From contig NZ_CCRF01000022.1 in NCBI RefSeq assembly GCF_000751775.1, positions 1 to 64,000 of the forward strand: a stretch of DNA of 64,000 nucleotides, in the 5' to 3' direction. Shown piece after piece: positions 17,689-32,321 of the stretch; position 1 is the first letter of the stretch, and each line of letters starts with the position of its first letter. The notes under the pieces are model-generated. The model saw nothing but the letters and a program-made list of their open reading frames with translations, ran no database searches and was not told the DNA's origin. The translations under genes and the position numbers were made by a program. The stretch comes from Caldibacillus thermoamylovorans. GTDB taxonomy: Bacteria; Bacillota; Bacilli; Bacillales; Caldibacillaceae.

Positions 17689-18981
17689 ATGATCGACCGG
17701 TACACAAGACCAGAAATGGGTGCGATTTGGACAGAGGAAAACAAGTTTCATGCCTGGCTTGAAGTAGAGATTTTAGCATGTGAGGCATGGGCGGAATTAG
17801 GAGAAATTCCGAAAGAGGATGTTCAAAAAATCCGTGAAAAAGCGACATTCTCTGTTAATCGGATTAAAGAAATTGAAGAAGAAACACGACATGATGTGGT
17901 TGCTTTTACAAGAACTGTTTCAGAAAGTCTTGGTGAGGAAAAGAAATGGGTGCACTACGGCCTTACGTCAACAGATGTCGTTGATACGGCACTATCTTAT
18001 TTATTAAAACAAGCCAATACCATTTTGATAAAAGATATCGAAAACTTCATAGCGATTTTGAAACATAAGGCACAGGAACATAAGTATACTGTGATGATGG
18101 GACGGACCCACGGTGTTCACGCGGAACCGACCACTTTCGGACTGAAGTTGGCACTTTGGTATGAAGAAATGAAACGGAACCTTGAACGTTTCAAACAAGC
18201 CGCCCAAGGTGTCGAATTCGGGAAAATTTCCGGTGCAGTTGGTACATATGCAAATATTGATCCGTTTGTAGAAAAATATGTATGTGAAAAACTTGGCCTT
18301 ACTCCTGCGCCAATTTCAACACAAACCTTACAGCGGGACCGCCATGCTTATTATTTGGCTACCCTTGCTCTTATTGCTACATCCATTGAAAAATTTGCCA
18401 CAGAAATCCGAGGCTTACAAAAAAGTGAAGTAAGAGAGGTTGAGGAATTTTTTGCGAAAGGTCAAAAAGGTTCTTCCGCTATGCCGCATAAACGGAATCC
18501 AATCGGCTCGGAAAATATGACCGGAATGGCGAGGGTGATTCGCGGATATATGCTTACGGCTTACGAAAATGTATCCCTTTGGCATGAACGGGATATTTCT
18601 CATTCATCGGCTGAACGGATTATCTTGCCGGATGCGACGATCGCTTTAAATTATATGTTGAATCGTTTCTCCAATATTGTGAAAAACTTGACGGTTTTCC
18701 CGGAAAATATGAAACGAAACATGGACCGGACATTAGGGTTAATCTACTCGCAACGGGTGCTTCTCTCATTGATTGAAAAAGGTTGGGTCCGCGAAACCGC
18801 TTATGACACGGTTCAACCGCTGGCTATGAAAGCATGGGAACAACAAGTTCCTTTTCGCTCCTTAGTTGAAAGTAACGAAAAAATTATGGCGACCCTTTCA
18901 AAAGAAGAGTTGGCTGACTGTTTCGATTACCATTACCATTTAAAACATGTGGACACCATATTTGAACGTCTGGGGTTATAA
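17689..18981 (+). CDS. purB: Adenylosuccinate lyase
   Basis: A 430-aa enzyme of the fumarase/aspartase superfamily that releases fumarate from SAICAR (IMP synthesis) and from adenylosuccinate (AMP synthesis). The opening [15 protein letters not shown], the [15 protein letters not shown] segment and the signature [10 protein letters not shown] are all present. GTGGAGGGT precedes the ATG. In B. subtilis purB lies between purK and purC; here it is alone, about 21 kb from purK, under its own PurR-type promoter and with its own terminator. Confidence 0.98.
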   Translation: MIDRYTRPEMGAIWTEENKFHAWLEVEILACEAWAELGEIPKEDVQKIREKATFSVNRIKEIEEETRHDVVAFTRTVSESLGEEKKWVHYGLTSTDVVDTALSYLLKQANTILIKDIENFIAILKHKAQEHKYTVMMGRTHGVHAEPTTFGLKLALWYEEMKRNLERFKQAAQGVEFGKISGAVGTYANIDPFVEKYVCEKLGLTPAPISTQTLQRDRHAYYLATLALIATSIEKFATEIRGLQKSEVREVEEFFAKGQKGSSAMPHKRNPIGSENMTGMARVIRGYMLTAYENVSLWHERDISHSSAERIILPDATIALNYMLNRFSNIVKNLTVFPENMKRNMDRTLGLIYSQRVLLSLIEKGWVRETAYDTVQPLAMKAWEQQVPFRSLVESNEKIMATLSKEELADCFDYHYHLKHVDTIFERLGL

Positions 18982-18988
18982 AATTTTT

Positions 18989-19018
18989 AAAGAGAACTCG
19001 GGTACTCGAGTTCTCTTT
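18989..19018 (+). terminator. Terminator after purB
   Basis: AAAGAGAACTCG and CGAGTTCTCTTT form a perfect 12-bp stem. The A and T sides make it usable in both directions, serving the convergent DUF2892 gene as well. Confidence 0.85.
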
Positions 19019-19042
19019 AAACTGTAAAAGATGGGATTTTTG

Positions 19043-19432
19043 CTAACTTTGGCTATTTTCCTGTTCATGATGGTGACTGCCTTGTTGGTGCTGATTATTA
19101 TTTGTTCCGTTTGATGATTGTTCTTTTTGTTTCGGGACAAACATATCCATCATTTGTTTTAAGTCCGATTTATTTTGGGACTCATTTCCGTTTTTATTTG
19201 AATCGCTATCTGAACCATTCATTTGATTCATTTGATTTTGAATAACATCTGTCATCGGGCAATATTTAACAATCCCTTCCCCAACTTTCATGGCAGCAAG
19301 AAAAGCAATCAACAAATAGGAATTTCTCCAGGGTCTTTTTACAAGTTTGGCGGTTGCCCAAGAAAGCATCGTCAACCCCACAGTGATTCGAATCAATGCA
19401 TTCATAATACCGATATTTTGCTTTACGTTCAT
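19043..19432 (-). CDS. DUF2892-like small membrane protein
   Basis: A 129-aa protein. The first about 65 residues resemble the DUF2892 (YgaP-type) inner-membrane domain: MNVKQNIGIMNALIRITVGL, a helix pair and a KYCPMTD end. The rest is a low-complexity tail rich in Asn, Gln, Ser and His (ending QGSHHHEQENSQS). GGAGGAAAATAGA precedes the ATG at 19432; a longer frame upstream lacks a ribosome site. It is convergent with purB; the function is unknown. Confidence 0.8.
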   Translation of the reverse strand: MNVKQNIGIMNALIRITVGLTMLSWATAKLVKRPWRNSYLLIAFLAAMKVGEGIVKYCPMTDVIQNQMNQMNGSDSDSNKNGNESQNKSDLKQMMDMFVPKQKEQSSNGTNNNQHQQGSHHHEQENSQS

Positions 19433-19570
19433 TCTATTTTCCTCCGTTAACAAAATGTTAATGTTTTCTTTAATGCATGAACTGATAAATCGTGATATAA
19501 TACTGTTACATTTAAATTTTTTTTGAATAGAAAAATACAAGATAAAAACAATGAATAAAAGGTGGATAAA

Positions 19571-21313
19571 ATGGTTGAATCAAAATATAGATGGAGAAAC
19601 CGGGAACTTAGAGAACATGTAGAAGTACTTGACGGGAAAAGGTCTCCCACAAAAGTTTTCTTTAATGCAACCTATTTACATGGAATACTTAAGCAATGGA
19701 TGACAGGCAATATATGGATTTATCAAGATCGAATTGTTTATGTAGGTGAACGGGAACCTGATTTTATAGATAGTAAATGCGAACAAGTTGATTGTAAACA
19801 TTATTTTCTTGTTCCGGGATATATTGAGCCGCATGTTCATCCGTTTCAATTATATAATCCCCTATCTTTTGCACAGTATGCATTAAAATTTGGAACGAGC
19901 GTTTTAATCAATGATAACTTACCGCTTATATTATTATTAAATAAAAAGAAAGCGTTTTCTTTTATAGAAGCTCTTCAAACTGTTCCGTCAACCTTATATT
20001 GGTGGGCACGGTATGACAGTCAATCAGAATTAATCGATGAAGAACGAATATTTTCCAATGCATTAGTAAAAAATTGGATCAATCATGAATTCGTTATTCA
20101 AGGCGGGGAATTAACCGGTTGGCCGAAATTATTGGCCGGAGATGATCTGACGCTTCATTGGATTCAAGAAACGAAGCGGTTAAATAAGAAAGTGGAAGGA
20201 CATTTTCCTGGTGCCTCAGAAAAAACATTAGCCAAACTGAAACTGCTTGGAGCTGATTCTGACCATGAGGCTATGACCGGGGAAGAAGTGATGAGGCGGT
20301 TGCTTCAAGGTTATATGGTGACATTAAGGTACTCATCGATTCGTCCGGATTTACCGAATCTACTCGATGATCTTAACCGAATGGGGATCCAAAATTACGA
20401 TCATTTTATGTTAACAACAGATGGTTCACCTCCGTCCTTTTATGAACAAGGTGTGATAGACTGTTTAATTAAAATCGCTATCGAAAAAGGAGTTCCACCA
20501 ATCGACGCTTATTTAATGGCAACCTATAATCCGGCAAAATATTATCAGTTTGATCACTTACACGGGTTAATTGCTACCGGTCGCACAGCAGATATTAATT
20601 TTCTTGAAAAAATAGATCAACCAACACCTGTATCGGTATTAGCAAAGGGAGTCTGGGTGAAAAGAGATAGCAAACCGGTTGAAAATGAACAAAATATTTC
20701 CCTTGATCATTTTGGTTTTCAGCCGTTACAAATTGATTGGGATTTAACCATGACAGATTTACAGTTTTCCATGCCATTTGGTATCCAACTGGAAAATTCA
20801 GTTATTACAAAACCATATTCAATATCGATTGATGTCGATCGGGACGAAATTGACGATCCGCAAGATGAATGCTTTTTTATGACTGTTGATGAGAAAGGAA
20901 CGCAAAGGATTAATACATTATTGAAAGGATTTGCGCGTATAGGTGGGTTAGCCTCTTCTTTTACTTATACGGGTGATATTCTTCTTATTGGAAAAAATAA
21001 ACAAGACATGTTAATAGCGTTTAACAGAATGAAAGAAATTGGCGGTGGAATCGTTGTTGTCGAAAAGGGAGAAATCATTTATGAATTGGATTTACCATTA
21101 TCGGGCATCTCCAGTCGACTTTCTTTTGAACGTTTAATTATAAAAGAAAAAGAGTTTAAAAAAATAATGAAGGAAAAAGGGTACCAATTTGATGATCCTA
21201 TTTATACGCTACTCTTTTTCACATCTACGCATTTACCTTATATTCGTATGACGCCAAAAGGAGTTTATGATGTCATGCAAAAAAAAGTTTTGTTTCCTTC
21301 TATATTGCGTTAA
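19571..21313 (+). CDS. yerA: Adenine deaminase-like amidohydrolase YerA
   Basis: A 580-aa amidohydrolase-superfamily protein related to adenine deaminases (adenine to hypoxanthine and ammonia). The metal-site start PGYIEPHVHPFQL, a GHFPGA segment, HEAMTGEEVMRRL and TTDGSPPSFYE are visible. ATG 19571 is chosen because AAAAGGTGG is placed for it. B. subtilis yerA also lies in a yerABC-pcrBA-ligA neighbourhood and is distinct from the main adenine deaminase AdeC. Its actual activity is not proven by sequence; a purine-linked role is suggested by context. Confidence 0.88.
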   Translation: MVESKYRWRNRELREHVEVLDGKRSPTKVFFNATYLHGILKQWMTGNIWIYQDRIVYVGEREPDFIDSKCEQVDCKHYFLVPGYIEPHVHPFQLYNPLSFAQYALKFGTSVLINDNLPLILLLNKKKAFSFIEALQTVPSTLYWWARYDSQSELIDEERIFSNALVKNWINHEFVIQGGELTGWPKLLAGDDLTLHWIQETKRLNKKVEGHFPGASEKTLAKLKLLGADSDHEAMTGEEVMRRLLQGYMVTLRYSSIRPDLPNLLDDLNRMGIQNYDHFMLTTDGSPPSFYEQGVIDCLIKIAIEKGVPPIDAYLMATYNPAKYYQFDHLHGLIATGRTADINFLEKIDQPTPVSVLAKGVWVKRDSKPVENEQNISLDHFGFQPLQIDWDLTMTDLQFSMPFGIQLENSVITKPYSISIDVDRDEIDDPQDECFFMTVDEKGTQRINTLLKGFARIGGLASSFTYTGDILLIGKNKQDMLIAFNRMKEIGGGIVVVEKGEIIYELDLPLSGISSRLSFERLIIKEKEFKKIMKEKGYQFDDPIYTLLFFTSTHLPYIRMTPKGVYDVMQKKVLFPSILR

Positions 21314-21359
21314 AATAATAAAGGGATACACTAATTACAACTTAAAGGGGTTAGACCGA

Positions 21360-22379
21360 GTGAAAAAACGAGTAAATTGGTTACTATTCATTGTCGCATT
21401 ATTTTTATTAATGAGTTGCAGCAAAAATGAAGTCCCGTCAAGTAAACAAACGGACACCAAAGATTTGGAAAAAACTGAAACGAAAGAAGAGGAAAGTAAA
21501 TATACGTACCCGCTAACGGGCTTACCAACTGATAAGAAACCTGAAAACCGTGCTGTCACGGTTATGGTCAATAATCATCCGGAAGGCCGCCCGCAATCGG
21601 GGTTAACGAAAGCGGATCTTGTTTTTGAGATACTGGCTGAGGGTGGAGTTACCCGGTTTCTCGCTGTGTTTCAAAGTGAGAAACCGGAAATGATTGGTCC
21701 GGTTAGGAGTGCGAGGCCTTATTATGTAGAGGTGGCAAAAGGGTTAGATGCACTTTATGTTCATCATGGTTGGAGTGAAAAAGCGCAAAAAATGCTGGAG
21801 AGCGGCTATGTTGATTCATTAAACGGACTTTTTTATGATGGAACTTTATTTGAGCGATCATCGAAACGGAAAGCACCGCATAATTCTTATATAACTTACG
21901 ACCATATTGAAGAAGGTGCAGAGGAAGAAAATTTTTCCATGGTTGGGGCACCGGAACCGTATGTATTTTTAAAAGAGGATGAAGAAGTGGGAGGAACGGA
22001 GCAGTCCTCGGCAAAGATCTCCTATTCTACAAAAACATTTGAAGTCCGTTATGAATATGACCCGGCATCAAGTACGTACAAACGTTTTTCTGCCGGCGTC
22101 CAAACCGTTGACAATGAAACCGGCGATCCGGTCCTTTTAAATAATATATTCATTGTTGAAACAAATCACCGGACAATTGACAGCTATGGGTTACTGGATA
22201 TTGATTTAACTTCCGGCGGCCGTGCATTTCTTTTACAAAAAGGGAAATTACAAGAGATCCAATGGGAAAATCAAGATGGGAGAATTGTCCCTTATTTGAA
22301 TGGAAAAGAAGTGCCCCTTGTGCCGGGTAAAACATGGATTAATATTGTCCCTGATTTAGATAAAATGGTTCAGTTTTAG
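21360..22379 (+). CDS. yerB: Lipoprotein YerB (DUF3048)
   Basis: A 339-aa lipoprotein: signal peptide MKKRVNWLLFIVALFLLMSC (GTG start), with lipobox LLMSC and a charged linker before the conserved domain. The body contains YPLTGLPTD, VMVNNHPEGRPQSGL and the MIGPVRSARPYYVE motif of the DUF3048 family. GTG 21360 is chosen because AAAGGGG precedes it. It is anchored outside the membrane; the biochemical role is unknown. Confidence 0.9.
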   Translation: MKKRVNWLLFIVALFLLMSCSKNEVPSSKQTDTKDLEKTETKEEESKYTYPLTGLPTDKKPENRAVTVMVNNHPEGRPQSGLTKADLVFEILAEGGVTRFLAVFQSEKPEMIGPVRSARPYYVEVAKGLDALYVHHGWSEKAQKMLESGYVDSLNGLFYDGTLFERSSKRKAPHNSYITYDHIEEGAEEENFSMVGAPEPYVFLKEDEEVGGTEQSSAKISYSTKTFEVRYEYDPASSTYKRFSAGVQTVDNETGDPVLLNNIFIVETNHRTIDSYGLLDIDLTSGGRAFLLQKGKLQEIQWENQDGRIVPYLNGKEVPLVPGKTWINIVPDLDKMVQF

Positions 22380-22552
22380 GTACTATCCCACTCTTAAAGC
22401 CTCTACCAAATTTTTATCCAACGAGGAAGGTTGGTGGGAGGCTTGCCGGAAGCGTCAGATTTGTTCTACTATCAAATTTGTGGGAAATATAGATTTCTTC
22501 CATTTTTCTATTAGCAAGGAAGAAGGTTATTTTGTAGGAGGAGGCATGATTT
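22380..22552 (+). other. Spacer with hairpin between yerB and yerC
   Basis: AAGCCTCTACCAA and TTGGTGGGAGGCTT (about 22396-22443) can fold into a stable hairpin but no T run follows, so it is not a standard terminator. Confidence 0.4.
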
Positions 22553-22888
22553 GTGCAGATAGATAAATTACGAGGAAAGGCGTTGGATCAATTATTCGAT
22601 GCGATTTTAACATTGAAAAACAAAGAGGAATGCTATCGATTTTTCGATGATTTGTGCACCATTAATGAAATCCAATCCTTATCTCAGCGGTTAGAAGTTG
22701 CAAGACTTTTACAAGAAGGCAGTAAATACCATGAAATTGAAAAAGAAACAGGTGCTTCCACTGCAACGATATCTCGCGTCAAGCGTTGTTTAAATTACGG
22801 AAACGATGCGTATAAGATGGTTCTGGATCGCTTGGCTGATAAACAAAATAATAATGAGCGGGAAGAAGAAAAAGGGACTGGTTTGTAA
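22553..22888 (+). CDS. yerC: TrpR/YerC-family DNA-binding protein
   Basis: A 111-aa all-helical protein of the TrpR-like YerC/YecD family. The helix-turn-helix is KYHEIEKETGASTATISRVK, preceded by NEIQSLSQRLEVARLLQEG. It is a presumed transcription factor; no ligand or target is known from sequence. The GTG start is 8 bases after AGGAGGAGG. A terminator follows at once. Confidence 0.92.
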   Translation: MQIDKLRGKALDQLFDAILTLKNKEECYRFFDDLCTINEIQSLSQRLEVARLLQEGSKYHEIEKETGASTATISRVKRCLNYGNDAYKMVLDRLADKQNNNEREEEKGTGL

Positions 22889-22899
22889 GTCCCTTTTTC
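22869..22899 (+). terminator. Terminator overlapping the yerC end
   Basis: AAAAAGGGACT and AGTCCCTTTTT pair around a short loop that contains the yerC stop codon. Confidence 0.88.
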
Positions 22900-23005
22900 T
22901 ATGGCACTGATTCCTTCTTGGTTTTAATAAGAAGATTTCATTATTTTTTATATAGCAAAGGAATGGTATAATGTTGGAATGGAGCGAATAATGGAGGAAA
23001 ATCAT

Positions 23006-23695
23006 ATGTACGATTTACGGACTTGGAGACATGTATTTAAACTTGATCCGAATAAAGAAATTGATGATCTGTCATTAGAGAAAATTTGCGAATCAGGTAC
23101 GGATTGTATTATGATCGGTGGCACGGACGGGGTAACGCTGGAAAATGTTCTTAACTTAATGGCGAGAGTTCGGCGTTATCCTGTACCATGTGCGTTGGAA
23201 ATTTCCAATATTGACTCGATTTCCCCCGGATTTGATTTATACTTTATTCCAACGGTGCTAAACAGCCAAGATCCGAATTGGATTATCGGACATCATCATC
23301 AGGCTATTAAAGAATACGGGCATTTCATCGATTGGAAGGAAATGGTCGTTGAAGGCTATTGTATTTTAAATGAAAATAGTAAAGTAGCGAAATTAACCGG
23401 TGCGAAAACGGATTTGAGTTTGGATGACATTGAAGCGTATGCAGTAATGGCGGAAAAAATGTTGCGCTTACCCGTGTTTTATCTGGAGTATAGCGGAACT
23501 TACGGAGATCCGGAAGTCGTTCAATGTGTAAAAGAACAGTTGGAAGAATCGGTCCTTTTCTATGGCGGTGGAATAACAACTGCTGAACTTGCCCGGGAAG
23601 TGATCACGCATGCAGATGTAATTGTGGTAGGAAATGTGATTTATGATAATTTACAGGAAGCGTTGAAAACCGTCAAAGCGGCAAAAGAATTGTAA
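23006..23695 (+). CDS. pcrB: Heptaprenylglyceryl phosphate synthase
   Basis: A 229-aa TIM-barrel prenyltransferase that joins heptaprenyl diphosphate to sn-glycerol-1-phosphate, an archaeal-type ether lipid step found in Bacillales. The start MYDLRTWRHVFKLDPNKEI, IIGGTDGVT-type strand (MIGGTDGVT), YLEYSG and FYGGGI phosphate loop all match B. subtilis PcrB. The ATG at 23006 is chosen because GGAGG lies 8 bases upstream. It leads the pcrB-pcrA-ligA-yerH cluster. Confidence 0.96.
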   Translation: MYDLRTWRHVFKLDPNKEIDDLSLEKICESGTDCIMIGGTDGVTLENVLNLMARVRRYPVPCALEISNIDSISPGFDLYFIPTVLNSQDPNWIIGHHHQAIKEYGHFIDWKEMVVEGYCILNENSKVAKLTGAKTDLSLDDIEAYAVMAEKMLRLPVFYLEYSGTYGDPEVVQCVKEQLEESVLFYGGGITTAELAREVITHADVIVVGNVIYDNLQEALKTVKAAKEL

Positions 23696-23766
23696 TACAA
23701 GTTGCATTCCAGTACGATTTCTTGTAAAATAAGAACAAATATTCGGATTTGAAAAGGGTGATTGTT

Positions 23767-25965
23767 GTGCAATATTTAAAGGATCGTCTTCTTGCAGGAT
23801 TAAATAAGGAGCAGCAACAGGCGGTCAAGACCACGGAAGGTCCGCTCCTCATTATGGCCGGGGCAGGCAGTGGAAAAACAAGAGTACTAACGCACCGAAT
23901 CGCTTATATTTTATTGGAAAAAGGAGTCAATCCTTATAATATATTAGCGATTACCTTTACGAATAAAGCGGCTCGGGAAATGAAAGAGCGGATTAACGGA
24001 ATTCTTGGCGGTGCCGCAGATGAAATTTGGATTTCCACTTTCCACTCGATGTGTGTCCGGATTTTACGAAGAGATATTGACCGGATTGGTATTAACCGGA
24101 ATTTTACCATTTTAGATACGACGGATCAGCTATCGGTCATAAAGGGAATTTTAAAAGATAAAAATATTGATTCGAAAAAATTTGACCCGCGGGGCATTTT
24201 AAGTGCCATCAGCAGTGCGAAAAACGAGTTGATTGATGCGAAACAATATGGAAAATATACAGGCAATTATTTTGAAAATATCGTAAGCGACGTCTTTGAA
24301 CAATATGAAAAACGGCTTCTCAAAAATCATTCCCTCGATTTTGATGACTTGATCATGAAAACAATTCAATTATTCAAACGGGTTCCTGAGGTTTTAGAGT
24401 ACTATCAAAGGAAATTTCAATACATTCATGTGGACGAATATCAAGATACGAATAAGGCGCAATATCAACTTGTGCACTTATTGGCAGCGAAATTTCAAAA
24501 TCTTTGTGTGGTCGGTGATTCGGATCAGTCGATATACGGATGGAGAGGTGCCGATATTGCCAATATTCTTTCGTTTGAAAAGGACTATCCGAATGCAAAA
24601 GTGATCCTACTTGAACAAAATTATCGGTCAACGAAAAATATTTTACAAGTGGCTAATCATGTTATCTCAAATAATGTGAAAAGAAAACCGAAAAATCTTT
24701 GGACAGATAATGAAAAAGGGGAAAAAATCCAATATTATCGAGCTGACACAGAACAAGGAGAAGCATTGTTTGTCACCGGTAAAATAAAAGAACTGGTTGA
24801 AACGAAACAAAGAAAGTTTAGTGATTTTGCCATTCTATATCGGACAAATGCACAATCGCGGGCAATGGAAGAAATGTTGGTGAAGGCGAATATTCCTTAT
24901 ACGATTGTTGGCGGGACAAAATTCTATGACCGGAAAGAAATTAAGGATTTACTCGCTTATTTACGTCTTGTTGCAAACTTGGATGATGATATTAGTTTTG
25001 TTCGTATCATTAACGTGCCAAAGCGCGGGATTGGAGCTACTTCCCTTGATCGCATCGCGCAATATGCCCTTCAAAACGAGATGTCTATGTTTCGTGCATT
25101 AGGAGAAGTGGAACGGATCGGCTTATCGGCAAAAGCTATGAAAGCCTGCCGTGAATTTTATCAAATGCTCTCCGGATTGAATCAGATGCAAGAATATTTG
25201 TCCGTGATGGAGTTAACCGAAGAAATCATTAAACGAACAGAATATCGGGAAATGTTACAGGCTGAAAAAACATTAGAAGCAGAAAGCCGCCTCGAAAACA
25301 TCGATGAATTTCTGTCAGTGACGAAAAATTTTGAGGAATCCAGTGAAGACCAAACACTGATTGCTTTTTTAACTGATTTAGCCTTAGTAGCTGATATCGA
25401 TCAACTGGATAAAGAAGAAAATGTAAAAGATGCTGTCGTACTAATGACACTGCACTCAGCAAAGGGACTTGAATTTCCCGTTGTTTTCCTAATCGGTTTA
25501 GAAGAAGGAGTTTTTCCACATTCACGAAGTCTCATGGAAGAAAATGATATGGAAGAAGAAAGACGTCTCATGTATGTCGGAATTACCCGGGCAGAGGAAG
25601 AATTATATATTACAAATGCCCAAATCCGAACGCTTTACGGTCATACTAATATAAATCCCGCTTCCAGATTCATTGAAGAAATTCCCGATGAATTTATCGA
25701 TAGGTTAAATGAACAGAAACGAAATGTTCATGTTCGTGATCAGCATCAGGTTCGTCCGGTATTTCGACCTGCGCAATCAACCACAGGCGGTGAAGATATT
25801 CGCTGGAGAGCGGGTGACAAGGCGATTCATAAAAAATGGGGCGTCGGTACGGTTGTTAGTGTGAAAGGCGAGGGGGATCATATGGAATTGGATATTGCCT
25901 TTCCAATACCAGTCGGCATAAAGCGTCTGTTAGCCAAATTTGCCCCTATTGAAAAACAAAAATAA
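23767..25965 (+). CDS. pcrA: ATP-dependent DNA helicase PcrA (UvrD/Rep family)
   Basis: A 732-aa superfamily 1A 3'-5' helicase for repair and rolling-circle replication. It has the Q motif LNKEQQQAV, Walker [11 protein letters not shown], Walker [10 protein letters not shown], motif [17 protein letters not shown], motif [11 protein letters not shown] and motif [15 protein letters not shown]. The C-terminal Tudor-like segment ([14 protein letters not shown]) that binds RNA polymerase is also present. GTG 23767 follows AAGGGTGAT. Confidence 0.98.
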   Translation: MQYLKDRLLAGLNKEQQQAVKTTEGPLLIMAGAGSGKTRVLTHRIAYILLEKGVNPYNILAITFTNKAAREMKERINGILGGAADEIWISTFHSMCVRILRRDIDRIGINRNFTILDTTDQLSVIKGILKDKNIDSKKFDPRGILSAISSAKNELIDAKQYGKYTGNYFENIVSDVFEQYEKRLLKNHSLDFDDLIMKTIQLFKRVPEVLEYYQRKFQYIHVDEYQDTNKAQYQLVHLLAAKFQNLCVVGDSDQSIYGWRGADIANILSFEKDYPNAKVILLEQNYRSTKNILQVANHVISNNVKRKPKNLWTDNEKGEKIQYYRADTEQGEALFVTGKIKELVETKQRKFSDFAILYRTNAQSRAMEEMLVKANIPYTIVGGTKFYDRKEIKDLLAYLRLVANLDDDISFVRIINVPKRGIGATSLDRIAQYALQNEMSMFRALGEVERIGLSAKAMKACREFYQMLSGLNQMQEYLSVMELTEEIIKRTEYREMLQAEKTLEAESRLENIDEFLSVTKNFEESSEDQTLIAFLTDLALVADIDQLDKEENVKDAVVLMTLHSAKGLEFPVVFLIGLEEGVFPHSRSLMEENDMEEERRLMYVGITRAEEELYITNAQIRTLYGHTNINPASRFIEEIPDEFIDRLNEQKRNVHVRDQHQVRPVFRPAQSTTGGEDIRWRAGDKAIHKKWGVGTVVSVKGEGDHMELDIAFPIPVGIKRLLAKFAPIEKQK

Positions 25966-26024
25966 TGTGATTTTTTCACAAAAAATATAAAAAAGATTTA
26001 TGGATCATTTAAAATAACAAATAA

Positions 26025-28109
<2,085 letters not shown>

Positions 28110-28135
28110 TCTTTTTTTAAAGAGGTGTCCAAAAA

Positions 28136-29278
28136 ATGAGGAAATACATGATTTTATCCTTCCTTCTCGTTTTTGTTTTATCCGGTTGTCTGCCAAATGT
28201 TGATGATCAGGATGAAGTAGTTAAAAAAAATAATAAAACAGAGGAGAAAGCGATTATCCCAAAATATCAAATATCTGAATCTTATTATCGGACGTTGACG
28301 CCATTCAAACCTTCCAGTGTACGCGGGATGGTTGTCAGCAATTTAAATAATCGTTTTGACAGCGATGAATTTGAAGAAGGATTATTACGAATATCTCAAC
28401 GGAATTTTCCTACTGACACCTATATTTTTCAAGAAGGCCAATATATTAATAAAAAGACGATCACCGGTTGGCTGAGAAGGAAAATGACAAGTGGACAATT
28501 ACAAGAAAAAGGTTTAAAGGAAAATGAAAACATCGGTCTAAATCCATTATTAGAAAATGAAGCTGACCAAGAAAAAAATCCAATTTACTTAGCTCATATT
28601 CTTGAACACGATTATTTAGTTAAGTCAGAAGGTGATACGGTAAAACTGGGCGGTGTGTCCATTGGGTTGGCATTAAACTCTGTCTATTATTACAAATTGG
28701 ATGGGGCAGAGAAAAAAGTTGAGATCCCCAATAATGTCATTGAAAGCGAAGGAAAGCGAATCGCTGAGGAATTGATTGGTCAGTTAAGAAAGATCAAAGG
28801 TTTAGAGTCTGTTCCGATTACAATCGGGTTATTTAAACAACAAGATAAAACATCCATTGTCCCCGGAAACTACTTTGCTTATGGAACGGCGGAAAGTGGA
28901 ACATCATTGGAATGGAATAAGGTAGAAGAGGAATATGTGCTTTTCCCTTCAACTGAAGCAACGGAAAAACATCGTGACGATGCCCAACAGTTTGATACGT
29001 TTAAAAATAATGTCGGTCAGTATTTTTCCAACTATAACGGGATTGTCGGCAGGGCTCTATATATTAATAATGAATTAAATAAAATATCCATTGATGTAAC
29101 CATGCAATTTTATGGAAAAACGGAAGTCATCGGTTTTTCACAATATATTGCAAGCTTAATTGTTGAGAGCTTTCCGAAATATGCAACGACGGAAGTAAAT
29201 GTCAATTCAGTAACCAATCAAGAAGCATTAATTTTAAAAGAACCGGATATGGATGAGCCGTTTGTTCATATTTATTAA
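28136..29278 (+). CDS. yerH: CamS-family lipoprotein (YerH)
   Basis: A 380-aa lipoprotein with signal peptide ILSFLLVFVLSGC (lipobox LSGC), a charged linker and a CamS domain (SSVRGMVVSNLNNRFD at about residues 62-77). In some Firmicutes the CamS signal peptide is processed to a sex pheromone; the domain's own function is unknown. AAAGAGGTG precedes the ATG, 26 bases after ligA, so it is the last gene of the cluster. Confidence 0.92.
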   Translation: MRKYMILSFLLVFVLSGCLPNVDDQDEVVKKNNKTEEKAIIPKYQISESYYRTLTPFKPSSVRGMVVSNLNNRFDSDEFEEGLLRISQRNFPTDTYIFQEGQYINKKTITGWLRRKMTSGQLQEKGLKENENIGLNPLLENEADQEKNPIYLAHILEHDYLVKSEGDTVKLGGVSIGLALNSVYYYKLDGAEKKVEIPNNVIESEGKRIAEELIGQLRKIKGLESVPITIGLFKQQDKTSIVPGNYFAYGTAESGTSLEWNKVEEEYVLFPSTEATEKHRDDAQQFDTFKNNVGQYFSNYNGIVGRALYINNELNKISIDVTMQFYGKTEVIGFSQYIASLIVESFPKYATTEVNVNSVTNQEALILKEPDMDEPFVHIY

Positions 29279-29329
29279 AATATCATTGAATACCAATATT
29301 CGATGCTGAATAGAAGGCTCGAAAATTTC

Positions 29330-29369
29330 CCCAAGAATGTTCATTTTCCTGCATTCTTGGGTTTTATTA
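29330..29369. terminator. Terminator between yerH and purD
   Basis: CCCAAGAATG and CATTCTTGGG form a 10-bp stem followed by TTTTATTAT on the plus strand. It ends the yerH transcript and may also serve the convergent pur operon. Confidence 0.8.
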
Positions 29370-29455
29370 TTTTGAGACATTGTCCGGACAGCTCTTTTTG
29401 TTTCATGAAAAAAGGGTATCAAAAAAGGTCGCCCTTCTTTATACACCCCGATCTC

Positions 29456-30733
<1,278 letters not shown>

Positions 30734-30781
30734 TCAACCTCCAAATATGGTTCAGATTCAGAATGATAAAGGAACGAAAGA

Positions 30782-32320
30782 TTAATGTTTAAAATGACGG
30801 ATACCGGTAAATACCATCGCGATTCCGTACTCATCCGCCTTTTTGATGGAGTCGGCGTCCTTCACCGATCCCCCCGGTTGAATAATCGCTGTAATCCCTG
30901 CTTGACCGGCTGCTTCTACTGTATCATCCATCGGGAAAAAGGCATCGGAAGCTAAGACGGCTCCTTGTGCTTTCTTTCCTGCCTGGTCAAGGGCAATTTT
31001 GGCAGCACCGACGCGATTCATTTGACCGGCGCCAACACCGAGCGTTGAATCTTTAGAAGTGACGACGATGGCATTCGACTTCACATGTTTAACCACTTTC
31101 CAGCCAAGTTTTAATGCTTCCCATTCTTCCTCGGTTGGTTTACGTTTTGTTGGAATTGTAATCGTAGCCTCGTCCAAGCCGGCCCGGTCATAATCTTGAA
31201 CAAGCAAACCGCCTTCAATGGATGTAAGCCTGAATTCATTTTTATTTTCTTTTGTAAAAGGTACGGTTAACAGGCGAATATTCTTTTTCGTTGTTAAGAT
31301 GTTTAATGCTTCTTTACTAAATGAAGGAGCAATAATGATTTCCAGGAAAATTTCATGAAGTTTCTTGGCCGTTTGTTCATCGACTTCCCGGTTTAAGGCG
31401 ACTATACCGCCAAAAATGGAAACCGGATCGGCTTCAAATGCTTTTGCATAAGCGTCAAATATCGTTTTACCAATCCCGACACCGCACGGATTCATATGTT
31501 TAACGGCAACCGCAGCCGGCTCGTTAAATTCCTCAACAATGGATAAGGCACTGGCGGCATCATTAATATTATTGTAAGAAAGTTCTTTCCCGTGTAACTG
31601 TGACGCATTGGCAATGGAAAAACTGGATCCAAGTGGTTTTTTATAAAAAGCTGCATGTTGATGAGGATTTTCCCCATATCGTAACGATTGTTGTAGTTCG
31701 TATGTAACTGTTAATTTTTCAGGGAACACTTCCCCGGTTAAATTGGTCATATATTCGGCAATCAAGGCATCGTAACCGGCTGTATGACGGAATACTTTTG
31801 CCGCAAGTCTTCTGCGTGTTGATATTTGTGTTTCACCGTTCTTTTTTAATTCATCAAGGACAACAGTGTAATCGGTCGGATCAACAACAACCGTTACATG
31901 TTGATGGTTTTTTGCCGCTGACCGTAACATCGATGGACCGCCAATATCAATATTTTCAATTGCTTCTTCAACCGAAACATTTGGTTTGGAAATGGTCTCT
32001 TTAAATGGATATAAGTTTACGCAAACAAGGTGGATTGGTGAAATCCCATGTTCTTCAATTTGGTTAACATGTTCCGCTTCGTCCAATTTGGCCAGCAATC
32101 CGCCATGAATCGCCGGGTGTAAAGTTTTTACACGACCGTCAAGAATTTCCGGAAAGCCGGTGATGTCACTAATTCCGATTACAGGAATACCGGCTTCTAT
32201 TAAAGCGTTGCTCGTTCCCCCGGTTGAAATGATTTCAAAGCCGAGTTCAACAAGTTCTTTTGCAAAATCGACGATACCAGTTTTGTCGGATACAGAGATG
32301 AGTGCACGTTTTTTTGACAT
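30782..32320 (-). CDS. purH: Bifunctional AICAR transformylase / IMP cyclohydrolase
   Basis: A 512-aa enzyme for the last two IMP steps. The N-terminal cyclohydrolase part has [15 protein letters not shown] and [10 protein letters not shown]; the C-terminal transformylase has [12 protein letters not shown] and [10 protein letters not shown] (catalytic Lys-His). GGAGG precedes the ATG, one base from purN's stop. Confidence 0.98.
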   Translation of the reverse strand: MSKKRALISVSDKTGIVDFAKELVELGFEIISTGGTSNALIEAGIPVIGISDITGFPEILDGRVKTLHPAIHGGLLAKLDEAEHVNQIEEHGISPIHLVCVNLYPFKETISKPNVSVEEAIENIDIGGPSMLRSAAKNHQHVTVVVDPTDYTVVLDELKKNGETQISTRRRLAAKVFRHTAGYDALIAEYMTNLTGEVFPEKLTVTYELQQSLRYGENPHQHAAFYKKPLGSSFSIANASQLHGKELSYNNINDAASALSIVEEFNEPAAVAVKHMNPCGVGIGKTIFDAYAKAFEADPVSIFGGIVALNREVDEQTAKKLHEIFLEIIIAPSFSKEALNILTTKKNIRLLTVPFTKENKNEFRLTSIEGGLLVQDYDRAGLDEATITIPTKRKPTEEEWEALKLGWKVVKHVKSNAIVVTSKDSTLGVGAGQMNRVGAAKIALDQAGKKAQGAVLASDAFFPMDDTVEAAGQAGITAIIQPGGSVKDADSIKKADEYGIAMVFTGIRHFKH

Positions 32321-32321
32321 A